From the NCBI GenBank assembly GCA_012845835.1, contig JABAKD010000019.1, forward strand, positions 9,535,584 to 9,599,583: 64,000 nucleotides of DNA, written 5' to 3'. Made by a program: the position numbers and the translations under genes. Shown here one piece after another: positions 10,350 through 21,872 of the stretch (position 1 is the stretch's first letter; each line of letters starts with the position of its first letter). A model generated the notes under the pieces. It saw only the letters and a list, made by a program, of their open reading frames with translations. It did not search any database and had not been told where the DNA came from. Source of the DNA: Undaria pinnatifida. Its lineage: Eukaryota > Sar > Phaeophyceae > Laminariales > Alariaceae.

Positions 10350-12110
10350 TGCAGGGGTCAGCCTATTCTCCGCCGGCCGCTGAGGTTGCTTCGTGTGTCC
10401 GTGGCTTAGATAGACAGAAGAAGAGTAGTATTACGGAGGACGATAGTAAACAGGACCAAAATACTGTTAGTAAAAATAGATGGATATATAGGTTTTTGTG
10501 TCCACCGCGTAGGTCCCATTTACTAGCCTAGGGTCCCCCGTATATAGCTTCATTCAGATCACGCGTGTCGGTGGTGACCGATTCCCTTAGGCGAGACCGC
10601 CAGGGTTTTGTTTCATCTTTCGTCACGAACGCCTCCCTGTAGATATGCCAAAACCGCCCCAATTCCCCGGTGACTGCGATGGTAATTCCCGACCTTCCAA
10701 GGTTATATACCTGGTGTACACATTATAATAGCAATTGAAAGGAGAGTCGAGCAGGAGGACTCGATTGGCTGTGCGTGTTTGCTTTGTTGTTTTTGCCCCG
10801 TTTATGCCGTCCGGTAAAGAACATGAGCGGGGCGAAAATCTCATCTATCTGTCTCTGTTTTTTTGTACCCTAACTGGCATGCTGCGGCATTTTTACGTGC
10901 TTACCGCGAGCTTTCATCGACTGCGCGCTGCACCTAAGAAGTGATGCCGGCCGTGAAAAAGCACGGCACAGAGGCAGGGCGAGAGGAAGACAGCCGCCAC
11001 ATCAGCAGCACGTAGCCAACAACAACTACAGCAGGTAAAGAACAAACTCCCCGCATATGTACGAGTACGAGTAGTATGTCCTAAGTGGTTCTCATTCTCG
11101 CAATGTTACCCATTGGGAACAGGTGTGGCGGTAAAGCAAAAGGGCAACTGGCTGGCGGTTCGGTATAACAGTTTAATATGGCCCAGCCAGTATCTCTTAC
11201 TTGGGGAAATGATAGGTGTTCTACCCGGAGCAAGGCTACGGCAGGGAAGGTATACTCTGAATTTTCACTACCTGGTGGTTCACCACTCGCACGAGTGGCT
11301 CTGTACCTCGCTGACAAAAACAACTTAGACGATTTGTTTGGCGCAGCGTGTGGCTAACCATCCCATCGGGGATTCATATCGAAAAAGTTATAAGTCAGCA
11401 CGAAACCCTATGACCGCATGAAACAGGGGGATCACTCGCGCGAGTGTGACCCAAACCCCTGCATGCACACAAAACAAAAGCTCCGATAAAACAACAACCC
11501 CTTCCCCCCTACCCCGTTGCATGGGACCCCCTTAAGATTTCCCCCTGCCTTTTACTGGGGTCTGTGTCATAGAAAATATCATAATATAGAGAAGAAAAAG
11601 CATGTCCTTGTCCCAGGTAGTTTTTCTAAGTGGTGAAGTCGTGTCAGGCATGACTCTAGCAAGTTTTTTTTTTCATTTTTTTTCTTTTGTTTGAGCTGTG
11701 TTGTGTTGAAAGAGTCGAGGTGTTCCAAAATCTCTCTGTAGACGTGGCGTGGGATTCCTCGAACAGAACTTACCGAGAAAAACCACACGAGATATACTTC
11801 CTAGGCAGCGGCGGGTGACATGACATGACATGTGTGAAACCACCACCGTGAGCGAGTGCTTCTGGCTTTCTCGGGCCGGGGATATCGGCCGCGCGGCAAA
11901 GAAGAACTGCTTTCAAATAACCTAATAACCGCGTGGGGGGGCGGGGGGGGCGGGGTGCAAGCTGGTAAATGTGACAACATTATTCCCCGCCCGAAGTTCA
12001 CGCCGATTTTTTTCAGCTAGACCCTGAAATGTTGCACGCGTGTTCTATGAGCCCTTGCCCAACCTTTTCGTAGCGAGGGTTTTTCCTCCTTTTTTTTTTC
12101 AAGGAGATAT
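10350..12110. other. Gene-free intergenic DNA
   Basis: No exon with a recognisable protein signature was found. Short palindromes CACTCGCACGAGTG (about 11283) and CACTCGCGCGAGTG (about 11432) are present. Confidence 0.45.
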
Positions 12111-12189
12111 TTCGTAACGCGTGTTTTTTGGAGATATATTGGGCATCGTCATCACACAATCACCACCGAGCTTCTTCACTCACCATTTA

Positions 12190-12345
12190 TTTTCACGCGT
12201 CATCAACATCATCCACTCGATCATCATCTAGTCATCACCATCATCAGCATTACCATCATCACCATCACCATCACCATCATCATCACCATCACCATCGTCG
12301 TCATCATCATCACCATCATCATCATCATCCTCACATGTCCTCATC
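12190..12345. repeat. (CAT/CAC)n trinucleotide microsatellite
   Basis: CATCATCAC-type triplets over about 150 bp. The histidine-rich open frame here is a by-product. Confidence 0.85.
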
Positions 12346-12734
12346 AATCGCCCGACCATCATCAATCATCGTGTGTGCGCCAACGCAACGCCGAGCGGTT
12401 CATTACGCCAACACGAGTCGCATTAGTCGACGGGATTAAAACTACGACGAGACGTTGTTTTGTATCGTGTACACCAGGAATCTATCTCAGCCCCACGGGC
12501 ACAATGCGAATACTAGCTTTACACGATTTGTTTTTCTGAGCGCCGTCGCCTCCATCATGGCTGTTTCCTTACTTCTGTGTTGGAAAAAATCCCCGAAAAA
12601 TCCGTACTCCGATCCGTTTCCGATCACGATTCTCCCATATCACCCTTGCCATCCCCCAACCCCGCATTTGCCATGATCCTTAATATATACGGAGTAATAC
12701 AGTAGCGTAGTGATGATGATGGTGTGTCCAAAAG

Positions 12735-12955
12735 GATTCTTCGTGAGTATGCCCCGGTTTCAGTATGACTCCCTCGGCGTCGGCTCTACCGTGCGGCACC
12801 GGACCGCCCGCACCACCATGACCGTACCACGGCCGCCCCACACGCCAGCCCTCGGTGTCCCCGGCGAAAGATCGGATGCCGACATCGAGCTCGGCGAGCG
12901 GGGGGCTTGGGAAGACGCCCTTCCGGGGACGGCTTGCTCTCTCCCCGGGAAGGCA
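12735..12955 (+). CDS. Possible exon fragment of unknown gene
   Basis: A GC-rich stretch after a good acceptor (CCCCGGTTTCAG) is open for about 60 codons with a normal, non-repetitive composition, including VPGERSDADIELGERGAWED. It is cut off at its right end by a MITE-B insertion. No family was recognised and no partner exon was found, so it may be a gene relic or chance. Confidence 0.25.
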
Positions 12956-13203
12956 GAATCTTACTACGGTAGCCCCCCCAGCTATTCTTTACGAAATCGC
13001 CGGTTTTGAAACCAGCTCTCGGCCGTATCTCCTGAAATATGGTGCCCCTTGCCGCCCCAACGTCATCGTTTGATAGACCTTTGCAAGCATGAAAATGGTT
13101 GAGGATGCTTTTTTCATAGCAACCTTCCTCGTGTCTAGCAGCCATGAAACGTTCGTTAAACAAAATCGCCAGTTTTTTGGGGGGGCTGTCGTAGAATCAG
13201 TCG
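12954..13203. mobile_element. MITE-B copy
   Basis: The left end GAATCTTACTACGGTAGCCC and right end GGGGGGGCTGTCGTAGAATC are near-perfect inverted repeats. Sub-terminal ACGAAATCGCCGGTTTT and AAACAAAATCGCCAGTTTTT extend the pairing. The middle (GACGTCATCGTTYGATAG, CATGAAAATG) is shared with the copy at 27931-28203. Non-coding. Confidence 0.8.
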
Positions 13204-13354
13204 GCAGCCTATCCGCGGGAACGGAAGGACTCCGGAAACGTTCACCGCCCGGGGTCGCCTCTACACTAACTTCAAGACAACATTCCAACACTAAAATGAA
13301 GATACGAATACTCACAGTAATTCCAAGATACAAATCTCCACACTAATTTCAACC

Positions 13355-13965
13355 CCAGCCCCCCCCCCCCCCCCCCATCAGTCCTACCCTCTAGCCCTCT
13401 GCCCCCCGGCTCCTCAACCCCCCAGCCCCCTCTCTCCCTATCCGTCCCAAACCACAGCCCCCCTCCTCCATTCGTCCCAACCCTCAACCTCCCCGACTCC
13501 CCACAGCCGTCTCACCCATCACCCCTCCCTTCCCCCCTTCGTTCCACCTTCCAGCCCCACCCCTCCCCATCCGTCCCATCCACCAGCCCCCCTCCCCCCA
13601 ATCCGTCCCACCCACCAGCCTTCCCCCCCCCGATCCGTCCCTCCGTCCTGTCCTTCTTTCACATCCGTCCTACCCCCAGTCCTTCCCTCCCCCCCCCCCC
13701 CCCCCCCATTCGTCCCATCCCCTTGCCCTCCCCACCCCAATCCGTCCTACCCCCCAGCCCCCCCCACCCCAGCCTTCTGCTCCGCCTTCTTCTATTTCTC
13801 GAAAGGGATGCGTGGTCAATGGTCTAATGACTAAGGCAAGCAACAAATGAGTACGCTCCCCCCTCCCTAGCCTTTCCCACCCCTCATCCGTCCCACCCCC
13901 CAGCCCTCCACCCTCCCAGTCCATCCCACCCCCCAGCCCTCCCCTCCTCCCATCAGTATTTTTTT
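13355..13965. repeat. C-rich minisatellite (left part)
   Basis: Degenerate 20-25 bp units around AATCCGTCCCACCCCCCAGC are separated by C runs. A second stretch of the same units at 14370-14605 follows a family E insertion, so this was probably one array. About 70 bp near 13785-13850 (GGGATGCGTGGTCAATGG) are the reverse of a segment near 61320-61370. Confidence 0.7.
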
Positions 13966-14368
13966 TTCCGGCTTTAACGTTTTTTTGGCGGAAACCGGGA
14001 TGTTGGTTGAGTTAGATCGTATTGAGAGGAGTGGACAACCTTTACTCCGCTCAAGGGGGAAGATACCGTACGGTACCGTACCCACGGAGGCGGTTACATA
14101 GTGTCCCTTTTGCCGTCTCTGGAAGTGGCCCCCCCACACAAAACAAATAGATGCATTCGAAGCTATCATCCGATATCACTCAAGAAACCGCGCACAATGC
14201 TGCGGAAGTCCGCGCATCACAAGAGCGCTTGGCTATTAGCAAGGATGCAGTTCACCCTTTATGCGATTCGCCGAACACCTCACGGCACTTCGCACTGTGG
14301 TGCAGGTGATGTCTTCCTGGTTGGTGGAAACCTGACATGCTCCGTCCCGGCAATGTAGAGATGCGAGG
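13966..14368 (+). repeat. Repeat family E, near full-length copy
   Basis: It runs from TTTTTTGGCGGAAACCGGGA through TTTACTCCGCTCAAGGGGGA, GATGCAGTTCACCCTTTATG and CACGGCACTTCGCACTG to GCAATGTAGAGATGCGAGGG. The - strand copies at 27095-27545 and 61870-62275 follow the same order over about 400 bp. It is neither an obvious MITE (no terminal inverted repeats seen) nor tRNA-headed. Confidence 0.75.
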
Positions 14369-14369
14369 G

Positions 14370-14605
14370 TACACCTCCCTACCACCCGTCCCATCCCTCA
14401 GCCCCCTCCCCCTCCAGCCATCCCACCCGCCAGCCCTCGCCCCCCCCAGCCCTCACCCCACTTCAGCCCTCGCCCCCAGACCCCCCCCCCCCCCTCATCC
14501 ATTCCCACCCCGAGAAGTTCTACCCCCCATCCCAGCCTTCATTGAATCCACCCCCCCCCCTCCATCCGTCACCGCCCCCCCCCGAGCAACCCCCCCCCCT
14601 CCCCC
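14370..14605. repeat. C-rich minisatellite (right part)
   Basis: Continuation of the units seen at 13355-13965 (CCCATCCCTCAGCCCCC, CCATCCGTCACC). Confidence 0.65.
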
Positions 14606-14607
14606 AA

Positions 14608-14810
14608 TCTAACCCAACCCAACCCAACCCAACCCAGCCCAACCCAAACCAATCCAATCCAACCCAAACCAACTCAACCCAACCCAACCCAACCCAACCC
14701 AACCCAACCCAACCCAACCCAACCCAACCCAACCCAACCCAACCCAACCCAACCCAACCTAACCCAACCCAACCCAACCCAACCCAACCTAACCCAACCC
14801 AACCCCAAAT
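14608..14810. repeat. (AACCC)n / (GGGTT)n pentanucleotide tract
   Basis: About 190 bp of AACCC repeats, nearly perfect from about 14680, with a few AATCC and AACCT variants. It is telomere-like in strand asymmetry but is not TTAGGG. Confidence 0.9.
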
Positions 14811-15391
14811 CCAAATCCAAGGCTACCAGAGTGGTGATGGTGGCGAGAAGTGATGGAGATCTGTATGCGTTACACAACAGTATGATTCATACGAGAAGAG
14901 CACAACACTTGAACGACGGCAGGTAACGGCATTTTTACTTTACACTACAATGTCTCGATATAAGCGGACCGAGTATCATCATTAGAAAATTTCCAAGGAG
15001 CGAAGCTTATCTTGCCCGTGGAAAATAGTTGCTTTTCGGAAACTGGTCGTGGCGTGCATCGGGGGCCGGGAGATGTGCGGTCGGTAGTTAGGGGGTTCGG
15101 TGGGAAACACCGAGACCGAAAGAGAACGGCCCGTTTGAAGCGCGTCGGGCTGCAAAGGAGCAAGGAGGCTGTCAAGCTAAGAAGGCGATTGCTGTGCTTC
15201 TGCCTTTGGAGGGATGTGCCAGTCTCGGGGTGTGCTGTTGCCCAAACTAGGCCGCAAAAATTCCCTGTTTTTTCGTGTGTTTGGCTACCACGGTTGCGAT
15301 GCCACGGGAGACAGACGCAGGCGCCATGTGCGTAATGCAATTCGGGGTGGTCACGACCACCGTCGCCGCCACTGCGGATGGGATGGCGTCT

Positions 15392-16000
15392 TCATGCCTG
15401 GGCGACTTCGCTGTCGCTGCTGCTGCTGCTGCTGTCAATCTCGGTGTTGTAGATGGTAGTCGGAGAAGAACGTTGGGGTCTTGGCTCGAGCGGTGGTAGG
15501 AGGTATGCGATTGTTGGTGCATGCGGTGTTGCTGTGGTTGGTTGTGGTAGCGTTCCATGGGTGATTGATGCTGCTGACGGTAGGTCGTGGAAGAGGACAA
15601 CGGTGGTTGTGGCAATGTAATCGATGGGTGTTTCTCTGGCCGTTCGGGCAACTATACGGGTCGGAATTTCAAGGAGATGGCCCGGGTGTGCACCGGGGTT
15701 GGAGTAGCGACTTGTCGGTTGGGACGGCGGTCGTGGTTCAGACGGGAGGGCACTTGGCGGTAGCAGGGATGCAGGAAGTGGTCGAGGCCGAGCATACGAG
15801 CTGATGGGGCTGGGCATAAGAAGGGCTGGAATCGCGGTGGCATGCTATGCGGTAGCCATCGCGGCACTGGCCGCGTTGCTGCCGTTGCGGCGGCATACTC
15901 TCTGCTGGCGGCCGGTATACTCTCTGGTAACACTGGCATACGCTCTGGTAGCCGTCGAGGCACTTGCCACATTGTTGGGATGCCCTGCTGTAAACACACC
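15392..16000 (-). CDS. Possible exon(s) of a Gln/Pro/Ser-rich protein of unknown function
   Basis: On the - strand several overlapping frames stay open for 110-140 codons. One ends with a non-repetitive acidic tail (IYNTEIDSSSSSSDSEVAQA) and another is rich in Gln, His and Ser (MERYHNQPQQHRMHQQSHTS). Composition differs from the surrounding microsatellites. I cannot choose one frame or place introns with confidence, and I recognise no domain. Confidence 0.3.
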
Positions 16001-16059
16001 TATTGCCCGCAGGAAATAAAAGTCGTAGTGAAGGTTATGAGCCTCAGCACGCATCATTC

Positions 16060-17075
16060 TTTAAGCGCGTTGGTCGCGCCAGTGTGGGCGTCTCTCGTAC
16101 GTAAAGGGATCCATCCTCCTCGTCTCGGCGTGTAAGATGGTCGCACCAAACGCTGAGGGATCCGGTTTGGCTGAAGGGGTTGGGGAGGGTTGCGGGCGGT
16201 GGAAAGTGCCGTCACGGCCCCGGCCTCAAAATGCGCTCATGGTAACACGTCGATTTACTCGAAAATATTGTTAAACGTCTTTCACTGCAATTGCACCATC
16301 TATGACTGCAGCGCATGAAGAATGTGAAGAATGCGAAGCATGCTGATCGTTGCGAGAGTTGAGGAGATCCACCATGGCCCGGGATTGGATTGGATTGGGA
16401 TGGAGGGTAGAAACGCACGCACCGGAGTAGAAAAGGTAGGATGCTGTACAAGTAGTATTTGAACGTCACCAAGGGGGCCAGAAAGTGATGGAAGATTACG
16501 CAGATATACCCGGGGGGGCGGGGGGAGCTTGGGTGCTAGGGAGGTGGTAACAGCCTCCGAGTATCCAGTTGAACACAAACCAAATCAGATCCTACGGTCC
16601 GGAAAATATGAGTACCTCTAATACCCGTCGAGTACGAAATTACGAAGGTGGGCTTTCCGAATCGTTATCGGGGCCTCAGAGGACCGTGTGCGTCTGGCGT
16701 TTTTGATGGTTTTAACACTGCGTGAAAAACCCGTGGAACACACGTAGTAACACGTGTGCCACTGAAAAAGCGGGGGAGACAACACACGGAGTGTCATGTG
16801 TACTCAACGGAGATTTGCTCACGCATGATCCTACAGTTAAGTGCTACAACTTGAGTCGTTCCGACACCGTACAAGGCCGGATGTACATAGCAGCAAAATA
16901 CGGGAGCCCTTCGGGCATAGCTCAAACACGCGTTGGGTACTGTACTTGAGCATATAACCGAGTTTGCTAGCAGGTGTGAGTCTAAGTTCACAGCGGGTTT
17001 TCCAAGTTGAACAGTTAGTGATCTATGGAGGATTTTCGATAGGAGGGGCTTCATACCGATACTTACATACTGCTC
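16060..17075. other. Gene-free intergenic DNA
   Basis: No supported gene, repeat array or element end was seen. Short open frames on both strands lack family features. Confidence 0.4.
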
Positions 17076-17077
17076 AG

Positions 17078-17150
17078 TACTAGTAGTAGTAGCAGTAGTA
17101 GTAGTAGCAGTAGTAGTAGTAATAGTAGAAGTAGTAGTAGTCGTAGTCTA
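17078..17150. repeat. (AGT)n microsatellite
   Basis: AGT/AGC triplets over about 70 bp. Confidence 0.9.
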
Positions 17151-17284
17151 TACCGGCAGCGGTCACATCGCACACAAAACAACTGAACCGAAACAAGGCA
17201 ATAATTTTCAATTGCATGAAAATGAGCATTAACGGTACGCACAGCAGACGGGCAAAACGGGACAAAAAAAAAAGCAGGGCCTTT

Positions 17285-17440
17285 TCCACCGGTCGCACTA
17301 TTTCTCGCAGGTCGGATCGGGCCAGAGTTACCCGATCCAACCCGTGAGATTCGAGGACTTCCTCCCGATGCCACATGACCCGACCCGTGAGGTTTCAACA
17401 CCTCCTGACTCGACTCGACTCGACCCGCGAGTTTGAAAAC
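17285..17440. repeat. CGGGTC/GACCCG inverted-repeat block
   Basis: ATTTCTCGCAGGTCGGATCG and GACCCGACCCGTGAGG correspond to the motifs at 3640-3830; GACTC repeats follow. Confidence 0.55.
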
Positions 17441-17491
17441 TACTTAAAAACCACTTCCAACAGAAACTCCCATCAGCATCCTAGTCCAAGA

Positions 17492-17760
17492 CGCGTGCTA
17501 CGATAGACGTGCACCACTTTTTTTCTGAGGCTCCTAAGTTTGGGAGCCTAAGACCTCTCCCAAAAACTGATACGGAGAAAAAAAAAACTGCTACCGGACG
17601 AAAAATCCCGTATATAGCCTAGGCACACAACGAGAATCATGCCAAAAAAAGAAAGAAAAAAAATGCCTATTTCCGACGATTTTGGTCTAAGGAGTCCCGT
17701 CATCAACAATCAGAACACATTTCAGACGAAAACTGCTCGCACCTCTATTATAGCACGTGC
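17492..17760 (+). mobile_element. MITE-A copy
   Basis: It starts CGCGTGCTACGATAGACG and ends CTCTATTATAGCACGTGC. This is among the best preserved ends of the family. Landmarks TTTTTTTCTGAGGCTCC, GCCTAGGCACACAACGAGAA and TTTCCGACGATTTTGG are present. Confidence 0.8.
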
Positions 17761-18769
17761 CCTTGACTACAACGTATTTCGTTTCCCATGTCGGGAGGGC
17801 GGTGCTAAAGAGGTACACCGACCGCGGGTCGGGTCATGCATGCACTAATTACCCGTGAAAAACACTGGAAACAAAGGAACAGTGAGGGAAGGGTGCGAGT
17901 GACCGAGGTGGGCCGACTTAATTTGTACCGAAAACACCAACTGAGGTGTTGGGGTGCAGAGGGAGCACAAAACATAAACTCAAAACAGAAAAAAGAAAAT
18001 GCTACGTACAGTAAGACGACTTCATACACATGATAGGATGACACAGCAGTTCCTCACTGCCAAGAGAAGGCACACACATCATACATATCGAAAAACGACA
18101 AACAACAACAGCAGCCACGATGACAGAACAAAAAAAACAGAAGCAGCACCATTTTTCATTGGACTGCTATGATAGCGTTCGATGCCGCTGTAGCGAAAAC
18201 ATGAAAAAAATCCCGGAACCCCCTTTCCGTCCCCCCAACCCCCAATATCATGCATACAACCACAATCGAACTCCCACACGTTCTTATCCCAATTCCCTGA
18301 CAACTGAACGGTTGGAGGTTCGGAGGATGAGCCAGGAAGACCCAGCCGATAATACCAGCGCGCTCCCTATGAAAACGCAAAACACAGAAAAAAAGGGACA
18401 AAAATGTATTGCACGCGACGCAAAATCGACACGTCATATAAACAATCTCCACGACTCACAGACATATAATAGCTCGGTATCCACATACCGCGTATCTCTT
18501 CTTCCTCTCAACTAGGCAGAAAGTCTCCCCCCCCCTCCCAACCATAAAGCACATGCGTGCATTACCAAGGCCGGCTGGTGGATGGCAGGGCTGTAATCCA
18601 GAGGTTGCAAATCGGATTCCAGCAGTTACTACGAACACAACCCTACCATCGAACACACATCCCGACAAAACAGAACCATCAACTTTCAAATTCCAAATCC
18701 CCAGCGCCTCCGACCGCCCCTATTAATAGAAGAATAAAAATCTGAAAAAGTCATTACAATCAACGGACC

Positions 18770-18900
18770 TCAAACCACGGGGAAATAAATCTTGGCATGG
18801 ATTGTTTTTTTCTAGAGACACCTACTGCTGAGAGCGCTTCATAGCGTGGGTAAGCACAATTCGACGCGAGCTGACGAGGGAATAAAACCCCAAAGATCCA
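18770..18900 (+). mobile_element. SINE-2 body fragment
   Basis: CTAGAGACACCTACTGCTGA, AGCGCTTCATAGCGTGGGTA and GCACAATTCGACGCGAGC match the body of the SINE at 56650-56960. The tRNA-like head and tail are absent. Confidence 0.6.
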
Positions 18901-18984
18901 ACACAGGTGAAAGCGTTGCAACATACTGCCACAAGTCACAGCAGCAGCATCAAGTGTGCCGCCAAGCACGAATACTGGCACAAG

Positions 18985-19660
18985 TCCCAGTATCTCACCA
19001 GTACCCCCAGTATCTCGCCAGTACTCCCAGTATCTCACCAGTACCCCCAGTATCTCGCCAGTACTCCCAGTATCTTACCAGTACTCCTAACATCTTGCTA
19101 CTATTCCCAGTATCTCGATAGAGTACTCCCAGCATCTCGCTAGAGTATTCTCAGCATATCGCTAGAGTATTCTCAGCATATCACTAGTGTACCCCAGCAT
19201 CTCGTTAGCACCCCCACTATCTCGCCAGTACTCCCAGTATCTCGCCAGTACTCTCAGATTTTCACCAGTACTCCCAGTACCTTACCAGTACTCCCAGTAT
19301 GTCGCCAGTACTCCCAGTATCTCGCTAGTACTCTCTGCATCTTGCTAGAGCACTCCCAGTATCTCGCTAGTACCCCCAGTATCTCGGTAGTAGTACCACA
19401 ATCTCGTCAGTACTCCCTGTATCTCACCAGTACTCCCATTAATTTACCAGTACTCCCAACATCTGTCTTGTATCCCCGATGTCCCGCTAGTATTCCCAGC
19501 ATCTCGCAATTTATAATACCCCCAGTATATCGCCAGTACTCCCAGTGTCTCGCCAACACTCCCAGTATCTTGTCAGAACTACCAGAATCTCATCAGCAGT
19601 CCCAGATCTCGCTAGAACTCCCAATTCCTCGCGTCTACGTTTAATATCTCGTCAGTGCTC
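18985..19660. repeat. 20-bp minisatellite, more than 30 copies
   Basis: The unit CCAGTACTCCCAGTATCTCG is repeated over about 670 bp. Units are best preserved at the left and drift toward the right (CTAGAGTATTCTCAGCATAT variants in the middle). Confidence 0.9.
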
Positions 19661-19899
19661 CCAGTACGCAAGCAGGCTATGCCTAACATGCTAAATACGA
19701 CACGCCCCAGGACCTTCCGAGTAGAGCACACCATGCCCTGATTACCCAATACGCCGCATTAACAGTACCTCGCAGCACAATAGTACGGCAAGCCCAAAGT
19801 ATCGACACTTCCGTCGCCATGCATGGCTGCATACATCGCTGTGACAACCTTGAAGCAATGACCATCCCACGAAAGGCCTTTACGTCCCACTTGGTTTTC

Positions 19900-20470
19900 A
19901 TACGGCGAACAAAAAAAAAAAGCTGACCTGCTGGCACGGCCGGCCTCATGGTGTGTTTGCAACTCAGCGAGATAACACACACCCCCGCCCCTGAACTCAG
20001 CAGGAGCCCAGGGCCAGCATCGCTGCACACCCGGCTTGGCAGATGGGCTACCTCAATCAAAACCTGCTGAGGTCGCGACTCTGTAGGCGAGGGTAACTCG
20101 CTTCCCCACGAGGACACCATATAGCCCCTACAGAGCAAGGAAAAAAGGGGTTCGACCAGCCGACACGACAGGCCCTGAACAGAGCAAAAACGAGGTTTAC
20201 AAGCAGATAGATGACTGACGACTTAAACGAATGACCCTTGTACGAGACAAACAAAATGGTGGGCCATCTGATACGAACATGACCAGCCGACCGGGATGAA
20301 CGGGGCTCTGCATGGGGCAAAAAAAATTAAAAAAAAATCAGAAAAATGATCGATCTGCTGGCACCAAATAACCCCCCCCTTCCTGAAGGAAAATAAATGG
20401 TTCACCAGCTGGCATGAAAGGTTTCCACACGGGCAAATACAAAAGTTGACGAGGGCACTAGATACCGTGC
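19900..20470. repeat. Degenerate repeat around ACCAGCYGRCAYGA
   Basis: CTGACCTGCTGGCACGG, CGACCAGCCGACACGACAGG, GACCAGCCGACCGGGATGAA, GATCTGCTGGCACC and TTCACCAGCTGGCATGAA recur at irregular 50-110 bp spacing, often with CAAAA tails. No gene was seen. Confidence 0.4.
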
Positions 20471-20474
20471 CCAT

Positions 20475-21870
20475 GTACCTATTATCCGTTGCGATCGTTC
20501 GCGATGTGCGCGCCTCATCCCGCCGCTCTATCCGGTCTGATCCCCAAAATTCCTAAAACGAAAAAAACGGGTGAAAAAAATCACACCACCACCAACTCCA
20601 TCTTAGCTAATCGTCAAACGCTATTTCAACACGTACGCCGGCCGGCAGAAGCAAAACGCCAAGACAACACACGACTGATTCCAAAGGGGAGAATATTACG
20701 AGAGGACGGCAGGCTACGTATAACATTGGCATATAGTACGAGACAATTGCAGGTCACAAAAACAAACTAAGACGCGACATCACGTCTGCCGCCCAACGAC
20801 ATACACTAAAACTTCAACAACCATAAACACACCACCTCCCCCCAACCACTATAAGAGACAAAGGTAACATAGAATCCCCATATAAGAGCAAGCAACCTCC
20901 CAGGAAGTAATACGCGGTCAACCACGGTCAATGGCAAGGCCTCCCCCTTCCCCGCATTATCCTCGAACGGTCAATGACCTCCCTCGTTCACACTACAAAT
21001 ATCCCATTATCCCCCAAAAGTGCCCGAACGCACAATTCAACCCGCTCCCCGCCCATCCGCATAATCAATTAACGATAGACGTCTTGCTCGCAGCCCTCCC
21101 CCACACGCACCAACAGCTAACAATATATGACCCCCCCCCCCCCCTTCCCTACACCCCCCCCCACCTCCTGTCAAACTCCAAAATGCAAGACGCCTCGACT
21201 CTCTCAGGAGTTAACCTACGGGCGAGACGGTAGCTACTGTTTGGCCACACGGGAGATTGACGGTGCCAGCTGCTACAAACGTGATCATCGTCATCATCAC
21301 CAGCTTCGCACTCGCAGTGAGACCATGATCATCATCACCATCGCCAACACCATCTCTCAGTCACCGCGGCGGACAACACTCACCATCACTAATCACCATG
21401 ATCACCACCTTCACGAACAACAAAAAAATCACCGCCACGCGTAACGATCGTCTTGGCGAGTCATCACAAAAAAACACCACCATGAATCACGACCATCACG
21501 ATGAAAAAAAATCACCATGATCATCACAAATCACGATCATCATCGGTAACACTACACTCAATATCACCCACCACTACGACTACCGTCCCCACCACCATCG
21601 TCATGTGGCTGGGGCGAACACAGACGCCAACAGAGAGTTGGAACAGAATCGACGAACACTCCCCAAGGGATTCTTGCCGCAATGCCGAGACCAAGCACCG
21701 GAGGGATGTGCGACGGGACCTCTAGGACCCCCCCCCCCACTTCCCCAATAACGCCCCCCCCAAAGCTACCACCCCCACCCCCACCCTAACGAGCAAATCA
21801 GCTTCTCGAGGAACCTCTTAAGCATTACCCTCCATGCATAGAAATCGCATCGCCGGAAAAGAGGAATCAC
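20475..21870. other. Gene-free DNA with (ATCACC)n-like microsatellite
   Basis: A/C-rich sequence with an imperfect CATCATCAC/ATCACCATG tract at about 21275-21600. It lies 3' of the sulfotransferase stop codon and may include its 3' UTR. Confidence 0.45.
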
Positions 21871-21872
21871 TG

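Noticed and set aside
18985-19660. CRISPR array
   Set aside because: The 20-bp units are contiguous with no spacers; it is a minisatellite, and the genome context is eukaryotic.
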